Part shown: positions 32,946 through 42,066 of the stretch, in pieces
Layout: every line of letters starts with the position of its first letter
Numbering within the stretch: position 1 is the stretch's first letter
Assembly: GCA_963805715.1 (NCBI GenBank)
Contig: CAWDVK010000017.1
Location: 310,001-374,000 of the forward strand
Origin: CAWDVK01 sp963805715
Lineage (GTDB): Bacteria; Actinomycetota; Actinomycetes; Streptosporangiales; Streptosporangiaceae
Direction of reading: 5' to 3'
Length of the DNA: 64,000 nucleotides
Notes under the pieces: generated by a model
Database searches by the model: none
Seen by the model: only the letters and a program-made list of their open reading frames with translations
What the model was told of the DNA's origin: nothing
Translations under genes and position numbers: made by a program

Positions 32946-34943
32946 TCACCCGGCCGGAGGCTCACTGGCGGCGCGCTGCCGCGGCAGGCTCGCGCTCGCC
33001 GCTCCGGTGATCGGCGCTTTCACGGTGGCACCGGGCACGGTCGGCGCCGGCTGGCTGACGGCCGCGCTGGCCGCACTGGCCGCGCAGCGCAGCTGCAGCC
33101 GCATCACCGTTCCGCCCGCCGGCCGCCCCTCGGTGGAGACCTCGCCGCCCTGCGCCCGGGCCAGCTGCCGCACGATGTAGAGGCCGAGGCCGATCCCGCC
33201 GAACCTGCGCCGGTCGCCGGCCTCGCCCTGGACGAAGCGGTCGAAGACCCGCTCGCGATCCGCCGGCGCGATGCCGATGCCCTCGTCCTCGACGATCACC
33301 TCGATCCGGTCCCCGGCCTGGCGCGCGCGCACGGTCACGGCGCCGCCGTCCGGCGAGTACTTGAAGGCGTTCTCCAGCAGCTGGCCGACGATGATGTCGG
33401 TGGCCATCGGGTCACCGTAGGCCTGCGGCAGGTCGTCTGGCACCTCGACGCCGAGCGAGTGCCGTTCGGACAGCGTGCGGAACGCGGTCCCGGCGCCGCG
33501 CAGCAGGCCCGCCAGGTCGAAGGGTCCGTTGCTGACCTTGAGCTGCTCGGCGCCGGCCCTCGATCCGAGCAGCAGCTGCTCGACCAGCCTGGCCAGCGCG
33601 GCGGCCCGGTCGGCGATGGTCTGCACGGCCGAGCGCCGGTCGGCATCGGCGAGCTTGTCCCACCGGTTGGCCAGCGTGCTGGCGAAGCCCTGCACCACGG
33701 TGATCGGAGTGCGCAGCTCGTGGCTGGTCGTGGCGAGGAAGAGATCCTTCGCCTCCTCCAGTTCCTTGGCCGCGGTGATGTCACGGAAGTCGAGTACCTG
33801 CTCATCCCGGTCGCTCAGGCCAGTGCACAGCAGGTCGATCCAGCGGCCGTTCGCGAGCTTGTGGGTGAGCTTGGCCCCCGGCGCCGGCACCGGGAAGGGC
33901 GGCGGCCGGCCGGCCACCTCATCGGGGGAGACCCCGGTCAGCAGGTGAGCCGCGGGGTTCCACTGCCGGACCAGCCCGCTGCCATCGAGCACCGCAATGC
34001 CGTCAGCGCTGGCGTCGATGACCGCGCGCTCGTGTGCCCGCTGCTTCCTGACCTCCTCGAAGGCCGTCACGTTCGAGAGGGCGACGCTGGCGTGCCCGGC
34101 CAGCAGCTCCAGCAGCTCCAGCTCGATGTGGCCCACCTTGCGCCGGCTGTAGAGCGCGTAGAGCGCCCCGTACGGCAGGCCGGCCACGTGCGAGAGGCTG
34201 AGCGTGATCGTGTGCAGGCCGGGCAGCGCGGACCAGATCAGGTCATCGAAGCCGCCAGACTCGCTGGTGGCCATCAGCACCGTCTTGCCCGAGCGCATCA
34301 GCTGGCCGACCATGCTGGTGGCCAGGTCAGCGGTCCGGCCGCGCAGGCTGACAGGAAGCCCGTCCAGGCTGACCAGCCGCAGGCGATCCTTCTCGATGAG
34401 CACGAACCCGCCGGCGTCGGCCCTGGTCAGCTCGCGCAAGCTGGCCGCGATCCGGTCCAGCACGGCCTCGAGCTCCAGCTGCCCGTTCATGTCCGCGACG
34501 ATGTCGCCGAGCCGGCGCACGACCCTCGCGCGCTCGGCCATGTAATGCCGCACGCCCTCGTCGTCCGCGGCCTGATGGCAGACCGAGACCCAGCCGGCGG
34601 TCCCGCCCGCGTGGCCGATCAGCGCGGAGGTATCGACCCGCAGGTCGATCAGGCTGCCATCCTTGCGCACCCGGCGGGTCGCGAACGAGACCTGGCCGCC
34701 GGCCAGTACCCGCTCCAGCACCGCGTTGTGCTCGGCCTTCAGCTCCTCCGGAACGATCGGCGGCTCCTGGCCGATGACCTCGGCGGCCGTCCAGCCGAAC
34801 ATCCGCTCGGCCGCCGGATTCCAGGACAGCACAGCGCGATCGGCGCCGAAGGCCATGATCGCGTCGGCCGCGCAGTCGACGATCGCGCGGGCCGTCATGC
34901 CTTCCTGCCCCCGCTCAGCCGCCACCGCACGTCTGAACCGCAC
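32946..34943 (-). CDS. PAS-GAF-PAS sensor histidine kinase
   Basis: A soluble 665-residue kinase. An N-terminal PAS domain (residues ~17-125) is followed by a GAF domain (~150-290) and a second PAS (~305-395). HisKA carries the phospho-acceptor His in ATTSHELRTPITVV. HATPase_c has N-box GQLLENAFKYSPDG, G1 VEDEGIGIA and G2 GGIGLGLYI. There are no TM helices, so it senses a cytoplasmic signal. No response regulator gene is adjacent, so it is an orphan. ATG 34943 is the first start. Confidence 0.93.
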   Translation of the reverse strand: MRFRRAVAAERGQEGMTARAIVDCAADAIMAFGADRAVLSWNPAAERMFGWTAAEVIGQEPPIVPEELKAEHNAVLERVLAGGQVSFATRRVRKDGSLIDLRVDTSALIGHAGGTAGWVSVCHQAADDEGVRHYMAERARVVRRLGDIVADMNGQLELEAVLDRIAASLRELTRADAGGFVLIEKDRLRLVSLDGLPVSLRGRTADLATSMVGQLMRSGKTVLMATSESGGFDDLIWSALPGLHTITLSLSHVAGLPYGALYALYSRRKVGHIELELLELLAGHASVALSNVTAFEEVRKQRAHERAVIDASADGIAVLDGSGLVRQWNPAAHLLTGVSPDEVAGRPPPFPVPAPGAKLTHKLANGRWIDLLCTGLSDRDEQVLDFRDITAAKELEEAKDLFLATTSHELRTPITVVQGFASTLANRWDKLADADRRSAVQTIADRAAALARLVEQLLLGSRAGAEQLKVSNGPFDLAGLLRGAGTAFRTLSERHSLGVEVPDDLPQAYGDPMATDIIVGQLLENAFKYSPDGGAVTVRARQAGDRIEVIVEDEGIGIAPADRERVFDRFVQGEAGDRRRFGGIGLGLYIVRQLARAQGGEVSTEGRPAGGTVMRLQLRCAASAASAAVSQPAPTVPGATVKAPITGAASASLPRQRAASEPPAG

Positions 34944-35120
34944 AGCTCATAGTCGCATCCGCCGGCCGCGCCTGGTCAGCGAAAACGCAAGGCCGCAGGG
35001 GCGCGCGGCGCAGCCGCGGACGGCATGACCGGCTGTTTTCGGCAGGATCCTGCGGAAAGCAGCGCGCGGTCTGGCGGGCAGAAGGGGGAACCGATCCGGG
35101 CCGGAGCGCGTCCAACGAGC

Positions 35121-35570
35121 ATGAGGTCCCAGACACCGCGCACCCGGTCTCGCGCTCCTTATCAGCTGATCGGCGGCGTGCCGGCGATGACCGCCGTGCT
35201 GATCGGGGCGGCCGCCTGCGGCAGCGCGACCGCGCCGGGCGCAGCCAGCAGCAGCTCACCCGCCGCGCCGAAGGTATCGCTGAGCATCACGGTCACCAAG
35301 GAGACCGGCGAGACGCCCCGGCACTGGACCCTGCAGTGCGACCCGGCCGGCGGCACCGCCCCCGATGCCGCCGCGGTCTGCCGCGGCCTGATGACCATGA
35401 AGGACCCGTTCGCGACACCGCCGCCGCATCAGATCTGCCCGATGATCCTGGCCAGCTCGGGTCGCGCGACTGTCACCGGAACGTGGTTCGGCGCCACCGT
35501 GAACCGGACGATCGTGGACGGCGGCTGTGATCTGAGCCGCTGGCACATGCTCGGCCAGATCGTCAACTGA
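35121..35570 (+). CDS. Subtilisin-inhibitor-like (SSI) lipoprotein
   Basis: A 149-residue secreted protein starting at ATG 35121 with a signal peptide and Cys in IGAAACGS, which may be lipidated. The SSI fold is marked by WTLQCDPAGGTAPDAAAVC, an ICPM reactive-site-like segment and a final GGCDLSRW, matching the two conserved disulfides and reactive loop. Family members inhibit subtilisin/trypsin-type (S8, S1) proteases. The neighbouring S53 protease is mechanistically different and not a known SSI target. Confidence 0.85.
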   Translation: MRSQTPRTRSRAPYQLIGGVPAMTAVLIGAAACGSATAPGAASSSSPAAPKVSLSITVTKETGETPRHWTLQCDPAGGTAPDAAAVCRGLMTMKDPFATPPPHQICPMILASSGRATVTGTWFGATVNRTIVDGGCDLSRWHMLGQIVN

Positions 35571-35607
35571 CCGGGCCCGCAGCGGCTGCCCGCAGCGGCC
35601 GGGCAGC

Positions 35608-36487
35608 CTACTTGAGCAGCCGGGACAGCCGCCGGTCGGCGAGCGGCTTGCCGCCGGTCTGGCAGGTCGGGCAGTACTGCAGCGCGGAGTCGGCGAAGGA
35701 CACTTCGCGGACGGTGTCGCCGCACACCGGGCACGGCTGTCCGGCCCGGCCGTGCACGCGCAGGCCGGCTTTCTTCTCCGCTTTCAGCTCGCTGGCGGCC
35801 AGCCCGTCCGCCCTGGCGATGGCGTCCCGCAGCGTCGTCACGATCACCGCGTGCAGCGCCGCGACGTCCTCGCTGGTCAGGCTGGAGGCCAGCCGGAACG
35901 GCGACATCCTCGCGGCGTGCAGGACCTCGTCGGAGTAGGCATTCCCGATCCCGGCGATCAGCTTCTGGTCCCGGAGCACGCCCTTGATCTGCGTTCTGCG
36001 CCCGGCCAGGACGCCGGCCAGGACGTTCCGGGGTGAAGCCGTCCGCCAGCGGGTCGGGCCCCAGCGAGGCCACGCCGGGCACCGCGGCCGGATCGGTGAC
36101 CAGGTAGACGGCCAGCCGCTTGCGCGTGCCGGCCTCGGTCAGGTCGAAGCCAGCGCCGTCAGCGAACCGCAGCCGCAGCGCCAGCGGGCCCTTGCCGGGC
36201 CGGGGCGGGACCTCGGGCAGCTCCTTGCGCCAGCGCAGCCACCCGGCCCTGGCCAGGTGCATGACCAGGTGCAGCTCCGCGCCGGCGCCATCCTGCGCGG
36301 CGATCAGGTCGAGGAACTTCCCGTACCGACCGGTCCCCGTCACGGCGGCGCCATGCAGCGCGGTCAGCGGCGGGTCGTAGCTCTTCAGCACCGAGAACTC
36401 GGCCACGTCGGCCCGGTCGATGACCCGGCCGACGGCGCGCTCGCGCAGGTCGGCGGCGAGGGACTCGACTTCGGGCAGCTCTGGCAC
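35608..36487 (-). pseudogene. Fpg/Nei-family DNA glycosylase, frameshifted
   Basis: The N-terminal part begins MPELPEVESLAADLRERA, the catalytic Pro2-containing start of Fpg/Nei enzymes. After the DGFTPER segment (about 36022) the frame is wrong. One base deleted there (GAACGTCCTGGCC) leads to LAGVLAGRRTQIKGVLRDQK, then IAGIGNAYSDEVL, the Lys/beta-F finger region, and the zinc finger CPVCGDTVREVSFADSALQY with CPTC. Joined, it is about 292 residues, normal for the family. Both conserved halves argue for a recent indel or a sequencing error. Confidence 0.85.
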
Positions 36488-36530
36488 GGCTTCAATTCTG
36501 CCCGCTGTCAGCCAGTGCCGCGGTCAGCCG

Positions 36531-36570
36531 CCCGGTGCCAGCCTGCCCGGTGCCAGCCTGCCCGGTGCCA
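36531..36570. repeat. 15-bp tandem repeat, 2.7 copies
   Basis: CCCGGTGCCAGCCTG repeated between the Fpg and acyl-CoA dehydrogenase genes. Confidence 0.85.
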
Positions 36571-36578
36571 GTGCCGCG

Positions 36579-37577
36579 TCAGGCCGGCGCCGCGGTCAGC
36601 CGCCCGGCCAGGCTCTCCCTGATGGCCGGGCGGGAGGCGAACACGAGCAGGAACAGCGCCTCGCGGGCCAGTCGCTGCGGGTGCTCATCAGCCAGGATGG
36701 CCCGGCTGCCGGTGACCGCGGTCAGCGCCGCCGCGGCGCGCACCGCCAGGGCCGCCGCGGCGGCCCTGGCGGCGGGCATCTGCTCCGGCGACGCGGCATC
36801 GAGGGCGGCCCTCCGGGCGGCCAGCTCGCCATCGAGCGGGCTGGGCCCGATCAGCGCGCAGCAGCGGGCGATCACGCCCAGGGCCAGCGAGCCGTTGGTC
36901 CGCAGCCCCATCGCGTCCCGCGCGAGCCAGTCGCGATGCGGCGAGACGGCCGTGACCTGGCCGGCCGGGACGAAGTGGCTGTGCAGCCGCAACTCGACGG
37001 TCGAGCTGGCCATCACGGCGACCATCCGCAGCGGCTCTGCCGCCAGGGTCGGGCCAGCCTCGGCCGGCGTCAGCGCGGTCACGATGTTGTCCTGGTCGTC
37101 GCGCGCCGCGACGTGCAGGACATCGATCATGCCCCAGCCGGTCACCCAGGGTGAGATGCCATCCAGCAGGTAGCCGCCGGGCACGCTGCGGGCCCGCAGC
37201 GCCGGCGGTCCCGGCAGCGCTCCGCCGAGCGCTATGCCAGCGCGCCGGGTGCCGGTGCACAGCGGCGCCAGCCACTCCTCGCGCAGTCCCGCCGGGCCGG
37301 CCAGCACGGCCCGGACCGCGCCGTGATGCTGCAGCCAGACGAAAGTCGTGGTCAGGCAGCCTGAGGCCAGCGCCTCGATGATGCTGCAGGCGGCCGGGAA
37401 GTCCACGTCCAGGCCACCGCAGGCAGCCGGGCAGGCCAGGCCGTAGAAGCCCTCGGCCGCCAGCAGGTCCAGCTGGCCCGCTGGGACGCGGTCAGCTCCT
37501 TCCACCGCCATCGCCGCGGGAAACAGCACGTCATCCGCTATCTGGCGGGCGCGCTCGAACGGGTCCGGGGACGTCAC
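36579..37577 (-). CDS. Acyl-CoA dehydrogenase-family protein
   Basis: A 332-residue flavoenzyme-like protein with an N-terminal helical domain (GFYGLACPAACGGLDVDFPA) and a middle beta domain (AGIALGGALPG, then YLLDGISPWVTGWG). It is shorter than typical 380-400-residue family members and the C-terminal helical half seems reduced, so it may be one of the atypical acyl-CoA dehydrogenase paralogues. The catalytic Glu was not identified. GTG 37577 (VTSPDPFERARQIADDVLFP) is chosen; frames continue upstream without sense. Confidence 0.8.
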   Translation of the reverse strand: MTSPDPFERARQIADDVLFPAAMAVEGADRVPAGQLDLLAAEGFYGLACPAACGGLDVDFPAACSIIEALASGCLTTTFVWLQHHGAVRAVLAGPAGLREEWLAPLCTGTRRAGIALGGALPGPPALRARSVPGGYLLDGISPWVTGWGMIDVLHVAARDDQDNIVTALTPAEAGPTLAAEPLRMVAVMASSTVELRLHSHFVPAGQVTAVSPHRDWLARDAMGLRTNGSLALGVIARCCALIGPSPLDGELAARRAALDAASPEQMPAARAAAAALAVRAAAALTAVTGSRAILADEHPQRLAREALFLLVFASRPAIRESLAGRLTAAPA

Positions 37578-37725
37578 CCGCCTATGGTGCCGCAGCCGGG
37601 CTGCCGCCCGCATCCCGGTGACAAAGAGCGCCTGCCGCCTATGCTGCGGCCAGACCGCAGCGGCGGCCGGGCTGGCCGGCATGTGCGGTGTGAAATCGGG
37701 CACAGAGGGCTGCATGCGTGAGGTG

Positions 37726-37808
37726 TGGGCGAGGAGGGATTTGAACCCTCACGTCCTTTCGGACACACGGACCTGAACCGTGCGCGTCTGCCGTTCCGCC
37801 ACCCGCCC
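37726..37808 (-). tRNA. tRNA-Leu, anticodon CAG
   Basis: Class II tRNA. Acceptor GGGCGGG pairs with CTCGCCC (one G-T), anticodon loop TTCAGGT (CAG), variable arm and T loop GGTTCAAATCC. CCA is not encoded. It lies next to fhaA, an arrangement I recall from other actinobacteria. Confidence 0.95.
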
Positions 37809-37892
37809 TGGGCAGCAGTCAGGTTAGCACGTCCGCAAGCTATCTCATGTCGCCGATACGATCAGAAGTGCGCAGGGAGAGGAGGTACCGCG

Positions 37893-38651
37893 GTGGGAGT
37901 CCTGCAGCGCTTTGAGCACCGGCTCGAGGGGATGGTCGACGGCGGCTTCGCGCGTGCGTTCAAATCCGACCTGCAGCCCGTCGAGGTCGCGAGCGCGGTG
38001 CAGCGCGAGATGGATGACCGGGCTGCGATCGTCGCCCAGGGCCGCACCCTTGTCCCCAATGACTTCGTTGCCGAGGTCGCCCAGGCTGACTACGACCGGC
38101 TTCAGGTATTCGCCGACAGCGTGGGCATCGAGCTGGCCACGCTGGCCAGGGAGCATGCCAGGGAGCAGGGTTACTCGTTTGTCGGGCCGGTGCGGATCCG
38201 CTTCGAGGGCGTGCCCGACCTGACCATCGGGACCTTCCGGATACGCTCCGGGGTTATCCGCGGCACCACGGTAGAAGACGGCGAGATCAGGCGCCCCGCC
38301 AGCGACATGCCGCGCGCGGATGGCGCGTTCAGCGGCAAGCCGCGGCTGCTGGTCTCGGGGCCCGAGCCGGGATCGGACGGGAACACGCAGCGCACCTACG
38401 AGCTGACTGAGCCGCTCACCATCCTGGGCCGGGGAACCGACTGCGACCTCCGGCTCGTTGACCCTGGGGTCTCCCGGCATCATGCGGAGCTGCGGGTCGA
38501 GGATGGCGACGAGGTGGTGCTGGTCGATCTCGGCTCCACCAACGGGACCTTCGTCAACGGCCAGCCGGTCCGCCGCATCACGCTGACCGATGGCACTAAG
38601 GTCACCCTGGGCCGCACGACGCTGGTGTTCCGCAGGGACAGCGGCTACTAA
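37893..38651 (+). CDS. fhaA: FhaA: DUF3662 and FHA-domain protein
   Basis: The N-terminal ~120 residues match DUF3662 (VLQRFEHRLEGMVDGGFARA). The C-terminal FHA domain has GRGTDCDLRLVD, SRHHAEL and LGSTNGTFVNGQPV, which bind phospho-Thr peptides from Ser/Thr kinases. The linker is short. GTG 37893 follows GGAGGT. In Mycobacterium FhaA acts in cell-wall control with PknB and MviN, and the same is likely here because it leads the pstP-ftsW/rodA-pbpA-pknB cluster. Confidence 0.93.
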   Translation: MGVLQRFEHRLEGMVDGGFARAFKSDLQPVEVASAVQREMDDRAAIVAQGRTLVPNDFVAEVAQADYDRLQVFADSVGIELATLAREHAREQGYSFVGPVRIRFEGVPDLTIGTFRIRSGVIRGTTVEDGEIRRPASDMPRADGAFSGKPRLLVSGPEPGSDGNTQRTYELTEPLTILGRGTDCDLRLVDPGVSRHHAELRVEDGDEVVLVDLGSTNGTFVNGQPVRRITLTDGTKVTLGRTTLVFRRDSGY

Positions 38652-38663
38652 TATCCCGGCAAC

Positions 38664-38693
38664 GGGTTCCGGCGCACTCCTGACCCGGAACCC
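38664..38693 (+). promoter_or_regulatory. Intercistronic hairpin between fhaA and fhaB
   Basis: GGGTTCCGG and CCGGAACCC form a 9-bp perfect stem with a 12-base loop in the 75-base gap. It could attenuate or process the operon mRNA. Confidence 0.45.
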
Positions 38694-38726
38694 TGCCAGT
38701 AAGGCCACCCGAGGATTCAGGACCCG

Positions 38727-39221
38727 ATGAATGCGCTAGAGCTCACTCTCATCAGGCTTGCGTTCCTCGCTGTCCTGTGGCTTTTCGTCATCGCCGCGGT
38801 CGGAGTGGTCCGCACCGACCTGTTCGGGCCATCTTCGCGGCGCAAGCAGGCGCGCAAGGCACGGCAGCGCCGGCCAGCGCCTGCCGCCAAGCCGGCCAGG
38901 CCGGGCAAGACGCCCAGACCCGGCCGCGGCACCCCGCGGGAACTGCTGGTCACCGCCGGCGTGGCGGCGGGCACCTCGCTGGCCCTGGACAGCCAGCAGA
39001 TCACCATCGGCCGCGCCGATGATGCCACCCTCGTGCTCAACGATGACTACGCTTCGACCCGGCACGCCCGGATCTTCCCCCAGGATGGCCAGTGGCTCGT
39101 GGAGGACCTCGGGTCCACCAACGGCACCTATCTCGACCGGCAGAAGGTCACCCATCCGACGCCCGTTCCGGTCGGGGTCCCCATCCGCATCGGCAAGACC
39201 GTCCTGGAGCTGCGCAGATGA
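38727..39221 (+). CDS. fhaB: FhaB: membrane-anchored FHA-domain protein
   Basis: A 164-residue protein with one N-terminal TM helix (about 8-28), a basic Pro/Arg linker, and a C-terminal FHA domain (IGRADDATLVLNDDYAS, ARIFP, LGSTNGTYLDRQKV). In Mycobacterium the equivalent FipA joins FtsZ-FtsQ complexes under stress. The stop overlaps the pstP start (ATGA). Confidence 0.93.
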   Translation: MNALELTLIRLAFLAVLWLFVIAAVGVVRTDLFGPSSRRKQARKARQRRPAPAAKPARPGKTPRPGRGTPRELLVTAGVAAGTSLALDSQQITIGRADDATLVLNDDYASTRHARIFPQDGQWLVEDLGSTNGTYLDRQKVTHPTPVPVGVPIRIGKTVLELRR

Positions 39222-40642
39222 CACTGGCACTGCACTACGCGCTCCGCTCGGACGTGGGCTTGCTCCGGGAGGGCAATGAGGATTCCGCGTACGCGGGGCC
39301 GCACCTGCTCGCGATCGCGGACGGCATGGGCGGTCACGCCGCCGGGGAGGTCGCCAGCGCGGTCGCGATCTCCGCGCTCGTCCCGCTCGACGCCGACCGG
39401 CCGCCTGACGGCGAGATGCTGGGCGCGCTGGCGGCGGCGGTGGCCTCGGCCAACGGCACGCTGCACGAGATGAGCGTCGCGGATCCGTCCGTCGAGGGCA
39501 TGGGGACGACCCTGACCGCCATGCTGTGGTCGGATACGCAGGTCGCGCTCTGCCATATCGGCGACTCGCGCGCCTACCTGCTTCGCGACGGTGACTTCTT
39601 CCAGATCACGCGCGATCACACGCTCGTTCAGTCGCTCGTCGACGAGGGCAGGCTCACCCCTCAGGCGGCCGCCACTCATCCGCAGCGGTCCCTGGTGATG
39701 CGCGCGCTGCAGAGCAGCACGGAAGCCGAGCCGGATCTGTCCATGCGCGAGGCGCGGCTCGGGGACAGGTACGTGCTGTGCTCCGACGGCCTGTCCGACG
39801 TGGTGACGGAGCAGACCCTGCACAAGACCCTGGTCACGGTCGCCGACCCGGAAGACGCGGTCGGGCAGCTCATCGAGCTGGCCATCCGCAGCGGCGGACC
39901 GGACAACATCACCTGCATCGTCGCGGACGTGGTGGACACCGTGACCGGGCCGGTGGCACCCAGCCGCGGCCACGTGCTGGCCGGGGCGGCGGCTAACGGC
40001 GGCGGCGCGCCGCGGCTGCGCGACGACAGCCCGGCCGGGCGCGCTCACCTGCTGGCCCAGGGCTACCTGCAAGCGGGCGACCTGACTAACCACCGGCAGC
40101 CAGCCGGGGAGCGGGCGGCCGATTCCGGGGAAGCCGGCGAGGCCGACGGGGCTGACGGCGAGGACCTCGCGGATTCCGGCCCGAGCCGGCGGCGCTGGCC
40201 GGTGGTGACCACCATCCTGGCCGTCCTCATCCTGGTCATCGCCGTCGGCGGCTACTCGGCCTGGCGATACACCCAGACTCAGTACTACGTCGGCTCTGAC
40301 GGCAGGCAGGTGATCATCTACCGGGGGATCGCGCAGAAGGTGGCCGGCCTGAGCCTGTCCAGCGTCTACCAGCGGACCGGCATCCCGCTCTCGCACGTAT
40401 CAGCCACCGAGGCGTCCCAGCTCCCGCTCTCCACCGACAGCCTGGCCGACGCCCGGCGGACAGTGCAGAACATCCGTTTCGATTACAACTGCGAGCAGGC
40501 CAACCTCAGGCTGCAGCAGTGGGAGGCCAACAAGCCCAAGCCGGTGACCGGCAAGAAAGGCAAGAAGCCAGCCAAGCCGGCCAAGCCGTACCCGCCCGCG
40601 CCCGTCGTGCCGGCCAACTGCCCTGCCCTGGGCATCGGGTGA
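39218..40642 (+). CDS. pstP: PP2C-family Ser/Thr phosphatase PstP
   Basis: Dephosphorylates Ser/Thr-kinase substrates, reversing PknB. PP2C motifs are GNEDSAY, IADGMGGHAAGEVAS, GMGTTLTA, HIGDSRAYL, CSDGLSD and GGPDNITCIV. A disordered juxtamembrane stretch and a TM helix (around residue 330) are followed by an extracellular ~130-residue Lys/Pro-rich tail. Its ATG is inside the fhaB stop and its TGA inside the next gene's GTG, so translation is coupled on both sides. Confidence 0.95.
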   Translation: MTLALHYALRSDVGLLREGNEDSAYAGPHLLAIADGMGGHAAGEVASAVAISALVPLDADRPPDGEMLGALAAAVASANGTLHEMSVADPSVEGMGTTLTAMLWSDTQVALCHIGDSRAYLLRDGDFFQITRDHTLVQSLVDEGRLTPQAAATHPQRSLVMRALQSSTEAEPDLSMREARLGDRYVLCSDGLSDVVTEQTLHKTLVTVADPEDAVGQLIELAIRSGGPDNITCIVADVVDTVTGPVAPSRGHVLAGAAANGGGAPRLRDDSPAGRAHLLAQGYLQAGDLTNHRQPAGERAADSGEAGEADGADGEDLADSGPSRRRWPVVTTILAVLILVIAVGGYSAWRYTQTQYYVGSDGRQVIIYRGIAQKVAGLSLSSVYQRTGIPLSHVSATEASQLPLSTDSLADARRTVQNIRFDYNCEQANLRLQQWEANKPKPVTGKKGKKPAKPAKPYPPAPVVPANCPALGIG

Positions 40643-42066
40643 CCGGAATGTCAGCAGCCGTGACCCAGTCGGGGACCACTGCCGAGCCAGCCACGCTGCG
40701 CCGCGGCAGGCGGGGCAGCGAACTGCTCATGCTCGCGTTCGCCGTGGCCGTGGTGCTCCTGGCCTTCGCCGCGACCGGCTACGGGCTCAACGGCAAGCTG
40801 CCGCCCGTGCTGCTCACCTACGGCCTCGGCTTCGCCGCGCTGATGTTCGCCGCGCACCTCGCCGTGCGCTGGCTGGCGCCGTGGGCGGATCCGCTGATGC
40901 TGCCGCTGGCCGCCCTGCTCAACGGGCTGGGCATCGTCATGATCTACCGGCTGCAGCAGTCCGGCCGGGCCGGCAACCCCGGCAACGTGATCAGCACCAT
41001 GTCCACGTCGGACGCACTGCTCCAGCTGGTGTGGACAGCGGTCGGCATCATCGCGTTCGTGCTGGTCCTCGCCTTCGTCCGGCAGACCAGGGTGCTGCAG
41101 CGGTACACCTACACCCTGGGCGCGATCGGCCTGGTGCTGCTGGCCCTGCCGGCCGTGATCGGCACCACGATCAACGGCGCGAAGGTCTGGATCGTCGTCG
41201 GCAGCTTCTCGATCCAGCCGGAAGAGTTCGCGAAGCTGGCGCTGGCCGTGTTCTTCGCCGCCTACCTGGTCGCCAAGCGGGACGTGCTGGCGCTGGCCGG
41301 ACGGCGGTTCCTCGGCATCGACCTGCCCAGGGCCAGGGACCTGGGCCCGGTGCTGATCGCCTGGGGCGCCAGCCTGCTGATCCTGATCTTCGAGACCGAC
41401 ATCGGCACCTCCGCGCTGTTCTTCGGGCTGTTCGTGGTCATGCTCTATATCGCCACCCAGCGCACCTCGTGGCTGCTGATCGGGCTGCTGCTGTTCCTGG
41501 GCGGCACCTACATCGCGAGTACCTTCATCAGCCACGTCAGCGAGCGCTTCACGATCTGGCTGCACCCCTTCGCCGGGCACAACGCCACCGGAGCCGCCTA
41601 TCAGCTGGTGCAGGGACTGGAGGGGATGGGCTTCGGCGGCATCTTCGGCACCGGGCTCGGCCACGGCCAGCCCTACTGGACCCCGCTGGTGCAGAGCGAC
41701 TTCATCGTCACCGCCTTCGGCGAGGAACTGGGCCTGACCGGGCTGATGGCGCTGCTGCTCATCTTCGGCCTGCTGGTGCAGCGCGGGCTGCGGGCCGCGC
41801 TGGCGGTCCGGGACCCGTTCGCCAAGCTGCTGGCGGGCGGCCTCGCCTTCGTGCTCGCCCTGCAGGTCTTCGTGATCGTGGGCGGCGTGACCGGGCTGAT
41901 CCCGCTGACCGGCATCACCACCCCGTTCCTGTCCCAGGGCGGGTCGTCGCTGGTGGCCAGCTGGGCGCTCATCGCCCTGCTGATGCGGATCAGCGACATG
42001 GCCAGGCGGCCTGCGCCGCAGCCGATCCAGGACGAGGGGATGACACAGGTGGTGCGCGCGGTATGA
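40639..42066 (+). CDS. SEDS-family FtsW/RodA peptidoglycan glycosyltransferase
   Basis: A polytopic (about 10-12 helices) SEDS protein that polymerises lipid II. GAKVWIVVGSFSIQPEEFAK, FETDIGTSALFFGLF and the late TGLIPLTGITTPFLSQGGSS are the family marks. GTG 40639 overlaps the pstP stop; ATG 40648 is the alternative. Its pairing with pbpA matches the RodA/FtsW-PbpA module of this cluster. The sequence does not distinguish RodA from FtsW. Confidence 0.93.
   Translation: MTGMSAAVTQSGTTAEPATLRRGRRGSELLMLAFAVAVVLLAFAATGYGLNGKLPPVLLTYGLGFAALMFAAHLAVRWLAPWADPLMLPLAALLNGLGIVMIYRLQQSGRAGNPGNVISTMSTSDALLQLVWTAVGIIAFVLVLAFVRQTRVLQRYTYTLGAIGLVLLALPAVIGTTINGAKVWIVVGSFSIQPEEFAKLALAVFFAAYLVAKRDVLALAGRRFLGIDLPRARDLGPVLIAWGASLLILIFETDIGTSALFFGLFVVMLYIATQRTSWLLIGLLLFLGGTYIASTFISHVSERFTIWLHPFAGHNATGAAYQLVQGLEGMGFGGIFGTGLGHGQPYWTPLVQSDFIVTAFGEELGLTGLMALLLIFGLLVQRGLRAALAVRDPFAKLLAGGLAFVLALQVFVIVGGVTGLIPLTGITTPFLSQGGSSLVASWALIALLMRISDMARRPAPQPIQDEGMTQVVRAV

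Noticed and set aside
32916..34952. Open frame of about 678 codons antisense to the histidine kinase
   Set aside because: The kinase on the other strand has complete PAS, GAF, HisKA and HATPase motifs; the antisense frame is low-complexity.
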